From Kushneria konosiri (lineage in GTDB: Bacteria > Pseudomonadota > Gammaproteobacteria > Pseudomonadales > Halomonadaceae): a stretch of 64,000 bases of DNA. Below, piece after piece: positions 1-8,837 of the stretch. A program made the position numbers and the translations under genes. Each line of letters begins with the position of its first letter. The stretch's first letter is position 1. The stretch spans positions 3,410,001-3,474,000 of the forward strand of contig NZ_CP021323.1 in assembly GCF_002155145.1 (NCBI RefSeq), in the 5' to 3' direction. Under the pieces are notes generated by a model, which was not told the DNA's origin, did no database searches, and worked only from the letters and a program-made list of their open reading frames with translations.

Positions 1-45
1 TATGAGCTGCTGATGCTCTACATTTGCTGCGCTCTCGACCTTCAT
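1..45 (-). CDS. 5' end of an unidentified gene (cut by window edge)
   Basis: Fifteen codons run off the left edge, starting at an ATG (plus-strand CAT at 43-45). A good ribosome binding site (GCAGGAGAG) lies just upstream, and the start is 17 bases past the integrase stop. The 15 residues do not allow identification. Position and strand suggest a gene of the integrated element, co-transcribed with the integrase. Confidence 0.4.
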   Translation of the reverse strand, partial: MKVESAANVEHQQLI

Positions 46-61
46 CAATCGCTCTCCTGCT

Positions 62-1267
62 TCACCCGATTTTTCGAATCACAAAGCTTTCGAGCCTGTC
101 TGCCCAAGCTTGCATCATGGCCGGCCTTTGCTCCGGTGCCATATGCTCGGCATGGGTATAAACGCCCTGAATGCCCGGCAGCTTGTGCGAGAGCTGCATC
201 TCGATCCACTCCCCCGGATATCCCATTTCCTTAAGGCCGGTAGCGATGGTGTGGCGTGTGCCATGGGGAACGTGAACACCTTCAAATCCCATGCGCTTCA
301 ATGCCATCCCAAAAGCCATATTGGACATGGGCCGGGTAATGTCGTTGCGACCGGGAAACAGCAGCGTATGGTGCCCAGTGATGCGGTGCAGGTCGTTAAG
401 CACTTCCAGCGCCTGTGTGGGCAAAGGCACGTTGTGATCCTTGCCCATCTTCATGCGCTCGCCCGGTACGCGCCATATGGCCTTCTCAAGATCGAACTCT
501 CGCCAACAGGCCTGCCTCAACTCACCGGGCCTGACAGCGGTCAGTAGAAGCAGTTTCAGACCATATTTCACCAGCACGTTGCCCTGGTATCGCTCGATGG
601 CTTCTACCAGTTCGGGCAGCTCCTGCTGTGATACGTGGGTCATGTTGCGCTTTTTACCGCGCTGGAGCGCCACGCCCAGATCATTGAGCGGATTATTTGC
701 CGCCCTGCCCGTCACGACAGCCAGCCGGTAAATATCCCGGCAGAAGAAATGCACGCGGCGTTTTTGTTCGTGCTTGCCCTGCCCTTCCAGCTTTCGAAGG
801 ATCTCCAACCACTCCATGGGGGTAATGTCGTTGATCGGACGATCTCCCACATACGGGAAAACGTGATTTTCCATTACCGACCAGCTCACCTTGGCCCGAT
901 TGGAGGATGCTTTCCACTGCTGCACCTTGCCGCTGTGCCACTCTCTGGCCAGCGTACGGAAGTGATCGGCATCCGGGTTTTCCCGCTCTTCTTTTTCGGT
1001 CTGACGCTGTTTGGCAGGGTCAATACCCTGGGCGATCAGTCGGCGGGCATCTATGGCTTTCTCACGGGCCTCTGCAAGCGTCACGGTGGGATAGTTGCCA
1101 AAGCTCATCATATTGCGCTTTTTGGTGTCGTCGGGCCGGGTATAGCGAAAACGCCAGGCCTTGCGACCATTGGGCTTTACGATGAGCTGCAAACCGTCGC
1201 CATCGGATAGCGTCACGGTTTTCTCGGATGGCTTGGAGGCCTCTATTTTCCTGATGGTAAGCGGCAC
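62..1267 (-). CDS. P4-type tyrosine integrase (site-specific recombinase)
   Basis: About 401 residues if translation begins at GTG 1267, where the usual N-terminal DUF4102 pattern begins (VPLTIRKIEASKPSEK, then LSDGDGLQLIVKPNG). The open frame continues upstream to 1387, but that extension lies outside the family's usual start. A central SAM-like core-binding region follows around residues 110-200. The C-terminal catalytic domain shows the conserved Arg (TAVRPGELR), HGTRH and a terminal Tyr (GVYTHAEH), so it looks intact. P4-type integrases insert elements into tRNA 3' ends. Here the gene lies directly downstream of tRNA-Arg in the same orientation, as expected for a tRNA-borne island whose body extends left of the window. 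Confidence 0.9.
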   Translation of the reverse strand: MPLTIRKIEASKPSEKTVTLSDGDGLQLIVKPNGRKAWRFRYTRPDDTKKRNMMSFGNYPTVTLAEAREKAIDARRLIAQGIDPAKQRQTEKEERENPDADHFRTLAREWHSGKVQQWKASSNRAKVSWSVMENHVFPYVGDRPINDITPMEWLEILRKLEGQGKHEQKRRVHFFCRDIYRLAVVTGRAANNPLNDLGVALQRGKKRNMTHVSQQELPELVEAIERYQGNVLVKYGLKLLLLTAVRPGELRQACWREFDLEKAIWRVPGERMKMGKDHNVPLPTQALEVLNDLHRITGHHTLLFPGRNDITRPMSNMAFGMALKRMGFEGVHVPHGTRHTIATGLKEMGYPGEWIEMQLSHKLPGIQGVYTHAEHMAPEQRPAMMQAWADRLESFVIRKIG

Positions 1268-1270
1268 AGT

Positions 1271-1318
1271 GGTATACCAAGAAGATTCTAACAAGGGGGT
1301 TATACCAAACAATATACC
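1271..1318. repeat. Repeated TATACC words upstream of the integrase
   Basis: GGTATACCAA (1271-1280), GTTATACCAA (1299-1308) and AATATACC (1311-1318) lie between the integrase start and the tRNA. The first two are direct copies 28 bases apart. Repeats in this position may be integrase arm-type sites or an autoregulatory operator. That role is inferred from position only. Confidence 0.4.
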
Positions 1319-1433
1319 TTTCGGGCGCTGGATTGGGTAGGAACAGACAGGAACGGGGAGGCCTTGAAAGCGCTGTTTTTGCAGCATTTTCAGGGGTTTA
1401 AAGGACTGGGGAGGAATGCTTGGGAAGGGTCAG

Positions 1434-1510
1434 TGGCGCCCGAGGCAGGACTCGAACCTGCAACCCACGGCTTCGAAGGCCGTTGCTCTATCCAATTGAG
1501 CCACTCGGGC
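1434..1510 (-). tRNA. tRNA-Arg (anticodon TCG)
   Basis: The minus strand folds as a complete 77-base tRNA. The acceptor stem is GCCCGAG/CTCGGGC, the T-arm contains GGTTCGAGTCC, the anticodon loop CTTCGAA gives anticodon TCG (reads CGA), and the 3' CCA is encoded. The 3' half faces the integrase, so it is the likely attachment site and the left boundary of the native chromosome. Confidence 0.95.
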
Positions 1511-1538
1511 AGTGATGCATTGCGCATCAACGGTGCCC

Positions 1539-1544
1539 ATTCTA
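1539..1544 (-). promoter_or_regulatory. Candidate -10 box of the tRNA-Arg gene
   Basis: TAGAAT on the minus strand is followed by a GC-rich discriminator (GGGCACCG), as is common for stable-RNA promoters. The -35 is weak (TTCAGG, about 16 bases upstream). Confidence 0.35.
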
Positions 1545-1588
1545 ACGGCACAGGGCCGGCCTGAACAGGGGGAATTTTCATTGTCTTT

Positions 1589-2296
1589 TCAAGGTGCTGG
1601 GTCACCCTCTACCATCAGGCGGTAGCCGATGCCTGCTTCGGTCTGAATCAGTGAGGGCGTGCGCGGGTCGTCGCCTAGCTTCTGACGCAGTCGGCTGACC
1701 AGAATGCGCAGGTAGTGGGTGTTGTGTTCAAACACCGGCCCCCACAGTTCGATCAGAAGCTGCCGGCCGGTGACAATCTGCCCCGGGCTCTGTGCCAGAC
1801 GCGCCAGAAAAGCGTACTCGCGTGGGGTCAGGTGTAGCACTTCACCACCCCGGCTGACCCGGCGTTGCACCAGATCGATCTCGATGTCTCCGGCCTGAAG
1901 CTGAGTCGGCAGCGGCTGCGCCCCGCCACGCGCACGCAGCGCGACCCGAATGCGCGCCAGCAGCTCACGAATGCCAAACGGCTTGGTGACGTAGTCGATG
2001 GCACCGGCATCGAGCGCGGCCACCTTCTCCTCCTCGCCTTCGCGGACCGACACCACGATGACCGGCGCCCGGCCCTGCCACTGCAGCGATTTGAGCACCT
2101 CCTGGCCGTCCATGTCGGGCAGCCCCAGATCCAGCAGAATCAGATCGAAAGCGGTCTCCCGCGCCTGCTCGACTCCTTCTCGCCCGCTGGCCGCTTCGAC
2201 GATGGCAAAGCCCTGGGAGCCCAGGCTGATGCGCAGAAACCGGCGAATCTCGCGCTCGTCATCAATGATCAGGATGCAGGGGGTATCAGTCGTCAT
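1589..2296 (-). CDS. kdpE: KdpE-type response regulator
   Basis: 235 residues of the OmpR/PhoB class. The receiver domain (about 1-120) has the acidic pair at D12/D13, phospho-acceptor D56 (LLDLGLPDMDG) and the conserved Lys in YVTKPF. The C-terminal winged helix (about 130-230) includes LTPREYAFLARL and the recognition region THYLRILVSRLRQKL, close to KdpE. It overlaps the kdpD end by 11 bases, so the two are translationally coupled. In enterobacteria KdpE activates kdpFABC at low K+ or osmotic stress. No kdpFABC lies here; the nearest K+ transport gene is the divergent kup. Confidence 0.9.
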   Translation of the reverse strand: MTTDTPCILIIDDEREIRRFLRISLGSQGFAIVEAASGREGVEQARETAFDLILLDLGLPDMDGQEVLKSLQWQGRAPVIVVSVREGEEEKVAALDAGAIDYVTKPFGIRELLARIRVALRARGGAQPLPTQLQAGDIEIDLVQRRVSRGGEVLHLTPREYAFLARLAQSPGQIVTGRQLLIELWGPVFEHNTHYLRILVSRLRQKLGDDPRTPSLIQTEAGIGYRLMVEGDPAP

Positions 2297-4220
2297 GCTC
2301 GAATGCCTCGGGCGCCTCGATCAGGGGCAGGCTGATGATAAAGGTGGCACCGCGCCCGTTGGGGCCGTCGGTCACTTCCACCTCCCCACCGTGAGCGCGC
2401 ACCATGCTGCGACAGATGGTCAGCCCCAGCCCGCTGCCGTGGGGGCCGGCGTCCGTTTTTTCACCGGTAAAGAAACGCTCGAAGATACTCTCGCGCAGCG
2501 CCTCGGGTACGCCCGGGCCTTCATCCTGAATGCACAGGCATATGCGCTCGCCATCGGTGTGGCCGGTCAGGATGATCTGCCCCTGCTCCGGTGAGAGTCG
2601 AATGGCGTTTTCAAGAATGTTGACCAGCGCCTGTTCGATCAAAGCGGCGTGCACCTGCAACAGCGGCAGGTCGTCTCCCCAGTCGCGCACGACATGCACC
2701 CGACCAAGCGCCCGGCCCAGTCGTGTCAGGGCCCCCTCGAACAGATCGCCGGCAGCCACCCAGTCGCGCTTGATCGACAGGCCATGCCCCAGCCGCGTCA
2801 TGTCGAGCAGGTTCTGAATGTAGCGATCCAGCCGCTCGCTCTCTCCCAGAACCGCCTCGAGCAGTTCCTTGCGGTCATCCAGGCTCAGACTGTCATCGAG
2901 ATCGCGCAGGGTACTGGCAGAGCCGATGATCGAGGCCAGTGGCGTGCGCAGATCGTGAGACACCGAAGAGAGCAGCGCCGCACGCAGGCGCTCGTTGCCC
3001 TCGGCCAGACGCGCATCACTGAGTGCCTCTACCAGCGCCACGCGGGTCAGCGCGGCGCCAAACAGGCGAAAGAGCGTATCCAGCAGCGCCGGCTCACGCC
3101 GTTCACGGCCAGGGCGGCGCTCATCAATGGCCATAGCCACCACGCCCAGCACGCCGGAGGCGTCCACCAGCGGCACCATCCGCCAGCGCTGCTCATTGAA
3201 CATGGCAGTCCCCGGCCCGCTGGGTTCGGCGTGGTGATAGCTCCAGGTTGCGGCTTCGATCGATGCGGCATCCAGTGCCGGATCACCGGGGTGCGCGGCA
3301 CTCACGGTCGGGATAACGGCCGGGCCCTCACACTCCAGAAAGGCACAGGGCAGTGACCAGTCGTGCGCCACGGTGGAAACGATGATCTCGCGGATTCGGG
3401 CGCGATCCGGTGCGGCCGACAGGGCCCTGGCGGTAGTGAGCAGTTGTCGAACCTGATGGCGACTCTCTCGCAGTGCGGTCATGCGGCGTCTGAGGGCGCC
3501 ACCGAGCTGGCCGCCGATCAGGGCCACCAGCAGAAAAAGCCCGACCGTTAAAAGCTCGCCCTGCTCGATGATCTCGAGGCTAAAGCGCGGGCTGGTAAAA
3601 AAGAAGTTGTAGGCCAGCGCCGAGAGCAAGGCAGCCAGCATGGCGGCCCGGGCACCGGCAGCAACGGCCGTGACCAGCACGGCGCCGAGAAAGATCATCG
3701 ACAGATTGGCCAGATCCATCTGCCGTGCCACCAGCCAGGCCATCATCAGCGCCAGCGCGACGCTGCCCAGCGGCCAGTACCATTCGCGCCGGGTGGGCCG
3801 CGACCAGCGCAGCCATGGCCGGCGGCGAGCGGCGGGCGTCCCGGCGACCACCACAATGTCCAGGGTCTCGACCGAGCTCAGCACATTGTCCCTGACGTTC
3901 ACGCGCGGCCAGTACCACGGGCGCCGGGCCGCGCGGCCGATAATCAGCGAGTCGGCGCGACTGCGTCGGGCGTAATCGGCCAGCTCGTCATTGACCCGCT
4001 CACCGGTCAACACGCACCACTTGCCGCCGAGCAGACCCACCTGATGCGACAGGGCTTCCAGCACGGCCGGCGGTGTCGGCCGGCGTGGGGTCTCGACATG
4101 CACGGCCTGCCAGCCTGCCCCGCGACGGCGGGCAATCTGCGCCGCCGTTCGAATCAGCGCCGCGGCGTCCATGCGCCCGGGCACGGCCACCAGTACCTGT
4201 ACATTTTCCGATCGATCCAT
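2286..4220 (-). CDS. kdpD: Short KdpD-type sensor histidine kinase lacking the N-terminal KdpD domain
   Basis: 644 residues against about 890 in E. coli KdpD. Order: a Usp-like domain (about 5-130), a DUF4118 membrane part with about four helices (about 150-245), a GAF-like region (about 265-390), HisKA with phospho-acceptor His422 (SSVSHDLRTPLAS), and a HATPase with N box (ILENAI) and G box (DEGPGVPE). The cytoplasmic N-terminal KdpD domain with its Walker-type nucleotide site is missing. No homologous coding sequence is seen upstream of 4220, so this looks like a natural short form, not a wrong start. It forms an operon with kdpE. The signal sensed and the target genes are unknown. Confidence 0.88.
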   Translation of the reverse strand: MDRSENVQVLVAVPGRMDAAALIRTAAQIARRRGAGWQAVHVETPRRPTPPAVLEALSHQVGLLGGKWCVLTGERVNDELADYARRSRADSLIIGRAARRPWYWPRVNVRDNVLSSVETLDIVVVAGTPAARRRPWLRWSRPTRREWYWPLGSVALALMMAWLVARQMDLANLSMIFLGAVLVTAVAAGARAAMLAALLSALAYNFFFTSPRFSLEIIEQGELLTVGLFLLVALIGGQLGGALRRRMTALRESRHQVRQLLTTARALSAAPDRARIREIIVSTVAHDWSLPCAFLECEGPAVIPTVSAAHPGDPALDAASIEAATWSYHHAEPSGPGTAMFNEQRWRMVPLVDASGVLGVVAMAIDERRPGRERREPALLDTLFRLFGAALTRVALVEALSDARLAEGNERLRAALLSSVSHDLRTPLASIIGSASTLRDLDDSLSLDDRKELLEAVLGESERLDRYIQNLLDMTRLGHGLSIKRDWVAAGDLFEGALTRLGRALGRVHVVRDWGDDLPLLQVHAALIEQALVNILENAIRLSPEQGQIILTGHTDGERICLCIQDEGPGVPEALRESIFERFFTGEKTDAGPHGSGLGLTICRSMVRAHGGEVEVTDGPNGRGATFIISLPLIEAPEAFEHDD

Positions 4221-4364
4221 GACGCCAGTCCCTGTATCACCCTACCCCTTGAGTGTGCACCCATGCCCGCACGCACCCAATGTGGCCGACGTAAAAGTTT
4301 CGTAAAAACCGCGCCAATGGCGTTGTGGCCAATAGCGCGCAATTTCAATATGACGTTGGTCGTG

Positions 4365-4420
4365 CCGAACATCCTGTTCGGTACGTGCTTTTTTCTGCAA
4401 TCACGCGCTATGGCGCCATA
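4365..4420. promoter_or_regulatory. Two palindromes in the kdpDE-kup divergent region
   Basis: CCGAACA-TCC-TGTTCGG (4365-4381) is a perfect 7-bp inverted repeat. TATGGCGCCATA (4409-4420) is a perfect 12-bp palindrome ending 12 bases before the kup start. Both sit in the intergenic region shared by kdpDE and kup, so they are candidate operators or, for the first, a leader hairpin. No regulator is proven. Confidence 0.4.
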
Positions 4421-4432
4421 CGGGCACTCTCC

Positions 4433-6346
4433 ATGACTTCTGCCATCTCCGGTCACACGGCAACCTCTCCCCACAAGGCGTCCATGACGACGCTGACCAT
4501 TGCCGCCGTTGGCGTGGTGTATGGGGACATCGGCACGAGTCCGTTGTATACCCTCAAGGAGATCTTTACCGGCGGCTATGGCCTGAAGGCCGACGACAGC
4601 GGCGTGCTGGGCATTCTGTCGCTGATTTTCTGGTCGCTGATCTGGGTGGTCACGCTCAAGTACGTGCTGGTGGTACTGCGCGCCGATAACCAGGGGGAAG
4701 GCGGGGTGATGGCCCTAACGGCACTGGCCCGGCGCGGGGTGACACATCGACATCTGCAACTGGCGCTGGTGATGCTCGGGCTGGCAGGCGCCGCGCTTCT
4801 CTACGGCGACAGCATGATTACACCGGCCATTTCGGTGCTCTCGGCCGTCGAGGGGATCGAAGTGGCCTATCCACCCATCGCCCACTGGGTGGTGCCGGTG
4901 GCGCTGGGCATTCTGATCGCGCTGTTCGTGATTCAACAACGCGGCACCGCCACGGTCGGCAAGCTGTTCGGCCCGCTGACGCTTTTATGGTTCGCCTCGC
5001 TGGCCGCCCTTGGCCTTTATGGCATTGCTCAGGCGCCGCAGGTGCTGGCCGCAGTCAATCCCATGCATGCCATCGATGTCTTTCGCAGCAACCCGGGCAT
5101 CGGCATCATCATTTTCTCCTCGGTGGTGCTGGCAATTACCGGGGCAGAGGCGCTCTACGCCGATCTTGGCCACTTTGGCCGAAAGCCCATCGCCCGCGCC
5201 TGGGTCTGGATTGTCCTGCCGGCACTGGTGCTGAACTACTTTGGCCAGGGGGCGCTGCTACTGATCCGCCCCGAGGCGATCAACAACCCGTTTTATCTGC
5301 TGGCGCCGGACTGGGCGCTCTGGCCGATGGTGATTCTGGCGACCATCGCCACCATCATCGCGTCTCAGGCGGTGATTACCGGGGCCTACTCGATGACCTA
5401 TCAGGCCATCCAGTTCGGCTTCATTCCGCGCATGCGCGTGTTTCATACCTCAAGCGCCGAGCGCGGTCAGATCTATATTCCAACGGTGAACTGGCTGCTG
5501 ATGGCTGGCGTGGTGGCGCTGGTGCTGGGCTTTAAAAGCTCGACCCATCTGGCAGCCGCCTACGGCATTGCCGTGACTGGTACCATGCTGATCACCTCGC
5601 TGTTGCTCTCGGTGGTGATCATTCGGGTATGGCGCTGGCCGCTGTGGGCCGCCCTGCCCCTGCTGGCCGGGTTTGTGCTGGTCGATACGCTCTATTTCAG
5701 CGCCAACCTGGCCAAGCTCTTTCACGGCGGCGCCTTCCCGGTGCTGGCCGGCATCGTGCTCTTTACCCTGATGAGCACCTGGTGGCGCGGGCGCGCGCTG
5801 CTTGAAAAACGCGTCGGCACGGACCTGCCACTGGAGGCGCTGATTCACAGTCTGCGCCGTCAGCCGCCCCACCGGGTCAGCGGGACGGCCGTGTTTCTTT
5901 CCGGACGTCGTGAGGTGCTGCCCAGGGCGCTGTTGCACAACCTGATGCACAACCAGGTGCTGCATGAGCGCGTGATTGTCGTCACGGTCGAAAGCAGTGA
6001 TCGCCCCTGGCTTGAAGCCTCCGAGCGAGTCCATATGGAAGCGTTCGAGGATGGTTTCCACCGCGCCGTGATCCACTTTGGCTATATGGAAACCAATGAC
6101 GTCCCTGCCGCCCTGCAGGCCTTCAGCCAGCTACAGGCCACAGGCGATGCGCCCTTCCCGTTCGAGCCGATGAAGACCACCTGGTTTCTGACCCGGGAAA
6201 CCCTGGTCAGCTCGCCGCATGTGGGCATGGCGCGCTGGCGCGAACGGCTCTTCTCCTTCATGCTGAAAAGCGCGCACAGCAACATGCAGTTTTTCCACCT
6301 GCCGTCCAATCGTGTGGTAGAGCTGGGCAGCCAGGTGGAGGTATAG
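4433..6346 (+). CDS. kup: Kup-family low-affinity K+:H+ symporter
   Basis: 637 residues from ATG 4433 (E. coli Kup has 622). The start was chosen because the upstream in-frame stretch from 4325 is not Kup-like. Family signatures are [18 protein letters not shown] near residue 25, [28 protein letters not shown] and [13 protein letters not shown]. About twelve hydrophobic segments cover the first 440 residues, followed by a hydrophilic cytoplasmic C-terminal domain of about 190 residues. It imports K+ at the inner membrane, an osmoadaptation need in halophiles. It is divergent from kdpDE across a 212-base region with palindromes, so control by that pair is plausible but inferred. Confidence 0.95.
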   Translation: MTSAISGHTATSPHKASMTTLTIAAVGVVYGDIGTSPLYTLKEIFTGGYGLKADDSGVLGILSLIFWSLIWVVTLKYVLVVLRADNQGEGGVMALTALARRGVTHRHLQLALVMLGLAGAALLYGDSMITPAISVLSAVEGIEVAYPPIAHWVVPVALGILIALFVIQQRGTATVGKLFGPLTLLWFASLAALGLYGIAQAPQVLAAVNPMHAIDVFRSNPGIGIIIFSSVVLAITGAEALYADLGHFGRKPIARAWVWIVLPALVLNYFGQGALLLIRPEAINNPFYLLAPDWALWPMVILATIATIIASQAVITGAYSMTYQAIQFGFIPRMRVFHTSSAERGQIYIPTVNWLLMAGVVALVLGFKSSTHLAAAYGIAVTGTMLITSLLLSVVIIRVWRWPLWAALPLLAGFVLVDTLYFSANLAKLFHGGAFPVLAGIVLFTLMSTWWRGRALLEKRVGTDLPLEALIHSLRRQPPHRVSGTAVFLSGRREVLPRALLHNLMHNQVLHERVIVVTVESSDRPWLEASERVHMEAFEDGFHRAVIHFGYMETNDVPAALQAFSQLQATGDAPFPFEPMKTTWFLTRETLVSSPHVGMARWRERLFSFMLKSAHSNMQFFHLPSNRVVELGSQVEV

Positions 6347-6422
6347 GACAATAGCGTCATCGGCCGGAAGACCAACCCGGCCGATGCCATTTCTGACTGG
6401 AAGGAACCGCACGCCCCATCCC

Positions 6423-7334
6423 ATGCCGATTCCCGATTTTCACGCCCTGATGTATCCGCTTTTACAGCTTGCCGATCACGGCGAGCCGCTGCGTCTGCGC
6501 GACAGCTACGCGCCACTGGCCGATGCCTTTGCATTGAGTCCGCAGGAGCGCCACCAGCTCAGCCCCAGCGGCCAGCAGTATCTGTTCAATAATCGCGTGA
6601 CCTGGGCGGCCAGCTATCTGCGCAAGGCGGGACTGCTGGAATCGTGCGGACGCGGGCTGGTGGCCATTACGCCACAGGGCTATATCACCCTGCGCGAAGT
6701 GCGCCATATCGACATGGCCTATCTGATGGGCTTTGAGTCGTTTCGCGAGTTTCGCCGGCGCACCGGCAGCAGCGCGCCCCGCCCTCGCAGTCTGGAAATG
6801 TCGGAGAGTTTCGAGGAGGTTCCGGACTGTCTGACCCCGCTGGAAAGCATGGAAGTCTCGTGGCGCGCCATTCGCGCCGATCTCGAATTCGACCTGATCG
6901 AGCGGATGCAGCAGATTCACCCGGCGCGCTTTGAACAGCTGGTCATCGATGTGCTGATGACCATGGGCTATGGCTGCGGGGAATCGGCCGGGCAAAGCGG
7001 CGATGGCGGCATTGATGGCATTATCAACGAGGATCCGCTGGGCCTTGAGACCATCTATCTGCAGGCCAAGCGCTGGGTCAATCCGGTGGGCCGGCCGGAC
7101 ATTCAGAAGTTTTCCGGGGCGCTTTCCGGCAAGCGGGCCCGCAAGGGCGTGTTCATCACGACCTCGCAGTTTACCCGCGAGGCACAGGAATACGTGACCG
7201 CTCTCGAAACCCGTATCATCCTGATCGACGGCCCGCAGCTGGCGCGGCTGATGATCGACCACAACGTCGGTGTCTCCACCGTGGACCGTTTTGAAATCAA
7301 GCGACTGGACAGCGACTATTTTCTCGAGGAATGA
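6423..7334 (+). CDS. mrr: Mrr-type restriction endonuclease (type IV, methyl-directed)
   Basis: 303 residues from ATG 6423, nearly the same length as E. coli Mrr (304). The first 100 residues match the Mrr N-terminal winged-helix domain (PSGQQYLFNNRVTWAASYL). The C-terminal PD-(D/E)XK domain shows ARFEQLVIDVLMTMGYG, then SGDGGIDGII and the catalytic YLQAKRW. It is expected to cut foreign or modified DNA. No methyltransferase or HsdR/S gene is adjacent, which fits a stand-alone type IV enzyme. An AAGGA at 6401-6405 lies 17 bases from the start, so the exact start is not certain. It follows kup by 76 bases on the same strand. Confidence 0.9.
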   Translation: MPIPDFHALMYPLLQLADHGEPLRLRDSYAPLADAFALSPQERHQLSPSGQQYLFNNRVTWAASYLRKAGLLESCGRGLVAITPQGYITLREVRHIDMAYLMGFESFREFRRRTGSSAPRPRSLEMSESFEEVPDCLTPLESMEVSWRAIRADLEFDLIERMQQIHPARFEQLVIDVLMTMGYGCGESAGQSGDGGIDGIINEDPLGLETIYLQAKRWVNPVGRPDIQKFSGALSGKRARKGVFITTSQFTREAQEYVTALETRIILIDGPQLARLMIDHNVGVSTVDRFEIKRLDSDYFLEE

Positions 7335-7389
7335 CGTGTTCGCTTGAAGCGTGACGCACTTTCTTGAAGAACGACGTGTTTGAAGCACC

Positions 7390-7420
7390 ATCGCCGCTGC
7401 CCTCTCGGGTCAGCGGCGAT
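7390..7420. terminator. Hairpin between convergent mrr and madM
   Basis: ATCGCCGCTG (7390-7399) pairs with CAGCGGCGAT (7411-7420). No clear T-run follows on either strand. It sits exactly where two convergent genes end, so a bidirectional terminator is likely but not certain. Confidence 0.4.
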
Positions 7421-7441
7421 AATGTCTCAAGCACACGTTGT

Positions 7442-8203
7442 CTAGAAAAACAGCCGCACGCCCAGAAACAGCACCGTCGGCGCCAGCAGAATGCCCAGAC
7501 CGGTATAGAAGGTGGCCGTCATCGCCCCGTAGGGCACCAGCCGTGCATCGGTGGCGGCAAGCCCTGCTGCCACGCCGCTGGTGGTACCGATCAGCCCGCC
7601 AAAGATCATCGCCGAGCGCGGGTTATCCAGCCCGATCATGCGCGCCACCATGGGCGTGGCAATCATGGTCAGAATCGACTTCACAAGCCCTGCAGCAATC
7701 GAGAGCGCCACGACCTCGGAGCTGGCGCCCAGCGTTGCCCCGGTGACCGGCCCGACGATATAGGTGACCGCGCCGGCAGCAATGGTGGTGATGTCCACCG
7801 CGCTGGTGTAGCCAAAGCCCACGGCCACCACGGCGCCAGCCAGAAAGGACACCAGCACCCCGGCAAAGAGCGCAATCAGCCCGCGCACGCCGGCCTTTTT
7901 GATTTCACTAAAGCGTACCCCATAGGCGGTGGCGATGATCGCGAGATCACGCAGCATCCCACCGCCCATCAGGCCCAGCCCGGTAAACATCGACACATCC
8001 GCCAGCCCGTGGCTGCCGCCGGTGTAGACCCCGCCAAAATAGGCCAGCGCCAGCCCGATCAAAATGGCAATCGCCGAGCCGTGCAGCCGATTAGCGGTGA
8101 GACGTCGGCTCATCCAGTGCGAGACGAACATGGTCAGGCCGATCACGGCAAAGGCCGCGATCAGGTGGTACTTGTCCAGCAGTGACATGATGGAATCGTT
8201 CAT
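7442..8203 (-). CDS. madM: Malonate transporter subunit MadM
   Basis: 253 residues from ATG 8203, chosen because GGAGAG lies 5-10 bases upstream; an upstream in-frame ATG at 8239 lacks this. It is a very hydrophobic protein with about eight to nine membrane segments and glycine-rich stretches (YFGGVYTGGSHG, GLGLMGGGMLRD, GGLIGTTSGVAAGLAA) typical of MadM. With MadL it forms a two-component malonate carrier in the inner membrane. It is the last gene of the malonate operon, 67 bases after madL, so imported malonate would feed the MatB/decarboxylase pair upstream. Confidence 0.92.
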   Translation of the reverse strand: MNDSIMSLLDKYHLIAAFAVIGLTMFVSHWMSRRLTANRLHGSAIAILIGLALAYFGGVYTGGSHGLADVSMFTGLGLMGGGMLRDLAIIATAYGVRFSEIKKAGVRGLIALFAGVLVSFLAGAVVAVGFGYTSAVDITTIAAGAVTYIVGPVTGATLGASSEVVALSIAAGLVKSILTMIATPMVARMIGLDNPRSAMIFGGLIGTTSGVAAGLAATDARLVPYGAMTATFYTGLGILLAPTVLFLGVRLFF

Positions 8204-8270
8204 GAAGCTCTCCGAAAGCCACAGCGCGACGCCGTACAACGGCCATCAGCGGTGCGGTGACAAGACATGA

Positions 8271-8681
8271 TCAGTGCGTGCGTCCCTGTGCCGGAGCAAC
8301 CGGTCGGGCATCCAGAGGGGTGGCGTCTTCAACGCGCTTGCCGGTCAAAAGCGGCACCATCGCAAGCCCCAGCACCACCGCCAGGGTCCCGGCCAGAATC
8401 GCCACCATGCCGCCACTGAAGGCAGCCGCCACGTTCTGACTGGCCGCCATGGCCACCACGATCGGGATATACATCGCGTTCCAGAAGTTGATGCCACTTT
8501 CGGTGCTTTCCGGCAGATGATCGTGCGACTTCAGATAACCGGTCACGAAAATCAGCAGCAGCATGGCGATCCCCACGCCGCCCAGGTTGGCATTAATACC
8601 CAGCAGCTGCCCCAGCACATCTCCAATGATCAGACCGACCAGCATGCAGCCGGCCAGCAGTGCCACGCCATAAATCACCAT
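8271..8681 (-). CDS. madL: Malonate transporter subunit MadL
   Basis: 136 residues from ATG 8681, with an excellent ribosome binding site (AAGGAG) upstream; the longer frame to 8753 has no such site. Four hydrophobic segments, with YGVALLAGCMLVGLIIGDVLG at the N-terminus and NFWNAMYIPIVVAMAASQNV in the middle, match MadL. It works with MadM in malonate import. A 156-base gap separates it from the synthetase gene upstream, longer than the other gaps in the operon, and a tiny open frame lies there. Confidence 0.9.
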   Translation of the reverse strand: MVIYGVALLAGCMLVGLIIGDVLGQLLGINANLGGVGIAMLLLIFVTGYLKSHDHLPESTESGINFWNAMYIPIVVAMAASQNVAAAFSGGMVAILAGTLAVVLGLAMVPLLTGKRVEDATPLDARPVAPAQGRTH

Positions 8682-8724
8682 GATCCATCTCCTTGTACTT
8701 GTGCTTTTGTCTGTGTTCGCTGAA

Positions 8725-8796
8725 TCAGGCCGCGCCTCGCCCAGAGGAGGCAATAAACGCGGCCGAAAACGACATCATGGATATTGTTGTTGTCAT
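8725..8796 (-). CDS. Possible 23-residue small protein between matB and madL
   Basis: ATG at 8796 preceded by GGCAGGAGAA, an ideal ribosome binding site, opens 23 codons ending at TGA 8725-8727. The peptide begins MTTTISMMSFSAAF and has a short hydrophobic middle. The 3' end runs into an inverted repeat (GGCCGCG 8728-8734 with CGCGGCC 8758-8764). It could be a small membrane peptide, a coupling leader for madL, or chance. I recognise no homologue. Confidence 0.35.
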   Translation of the reverse strand: MTTTISMMSFSAAFIASSGRGAA

Positions 8797-8837
8797 TTCT
8801 CCTGCCTTGATCCTTTCTGCCTTGATGATCCGCAGGG

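Noticed and set aside
6462-7391. A 309-codon open frame opposite mrr
   Set aside because: Mrr matches the family in length and motifs; the opposite frame shows no domain.
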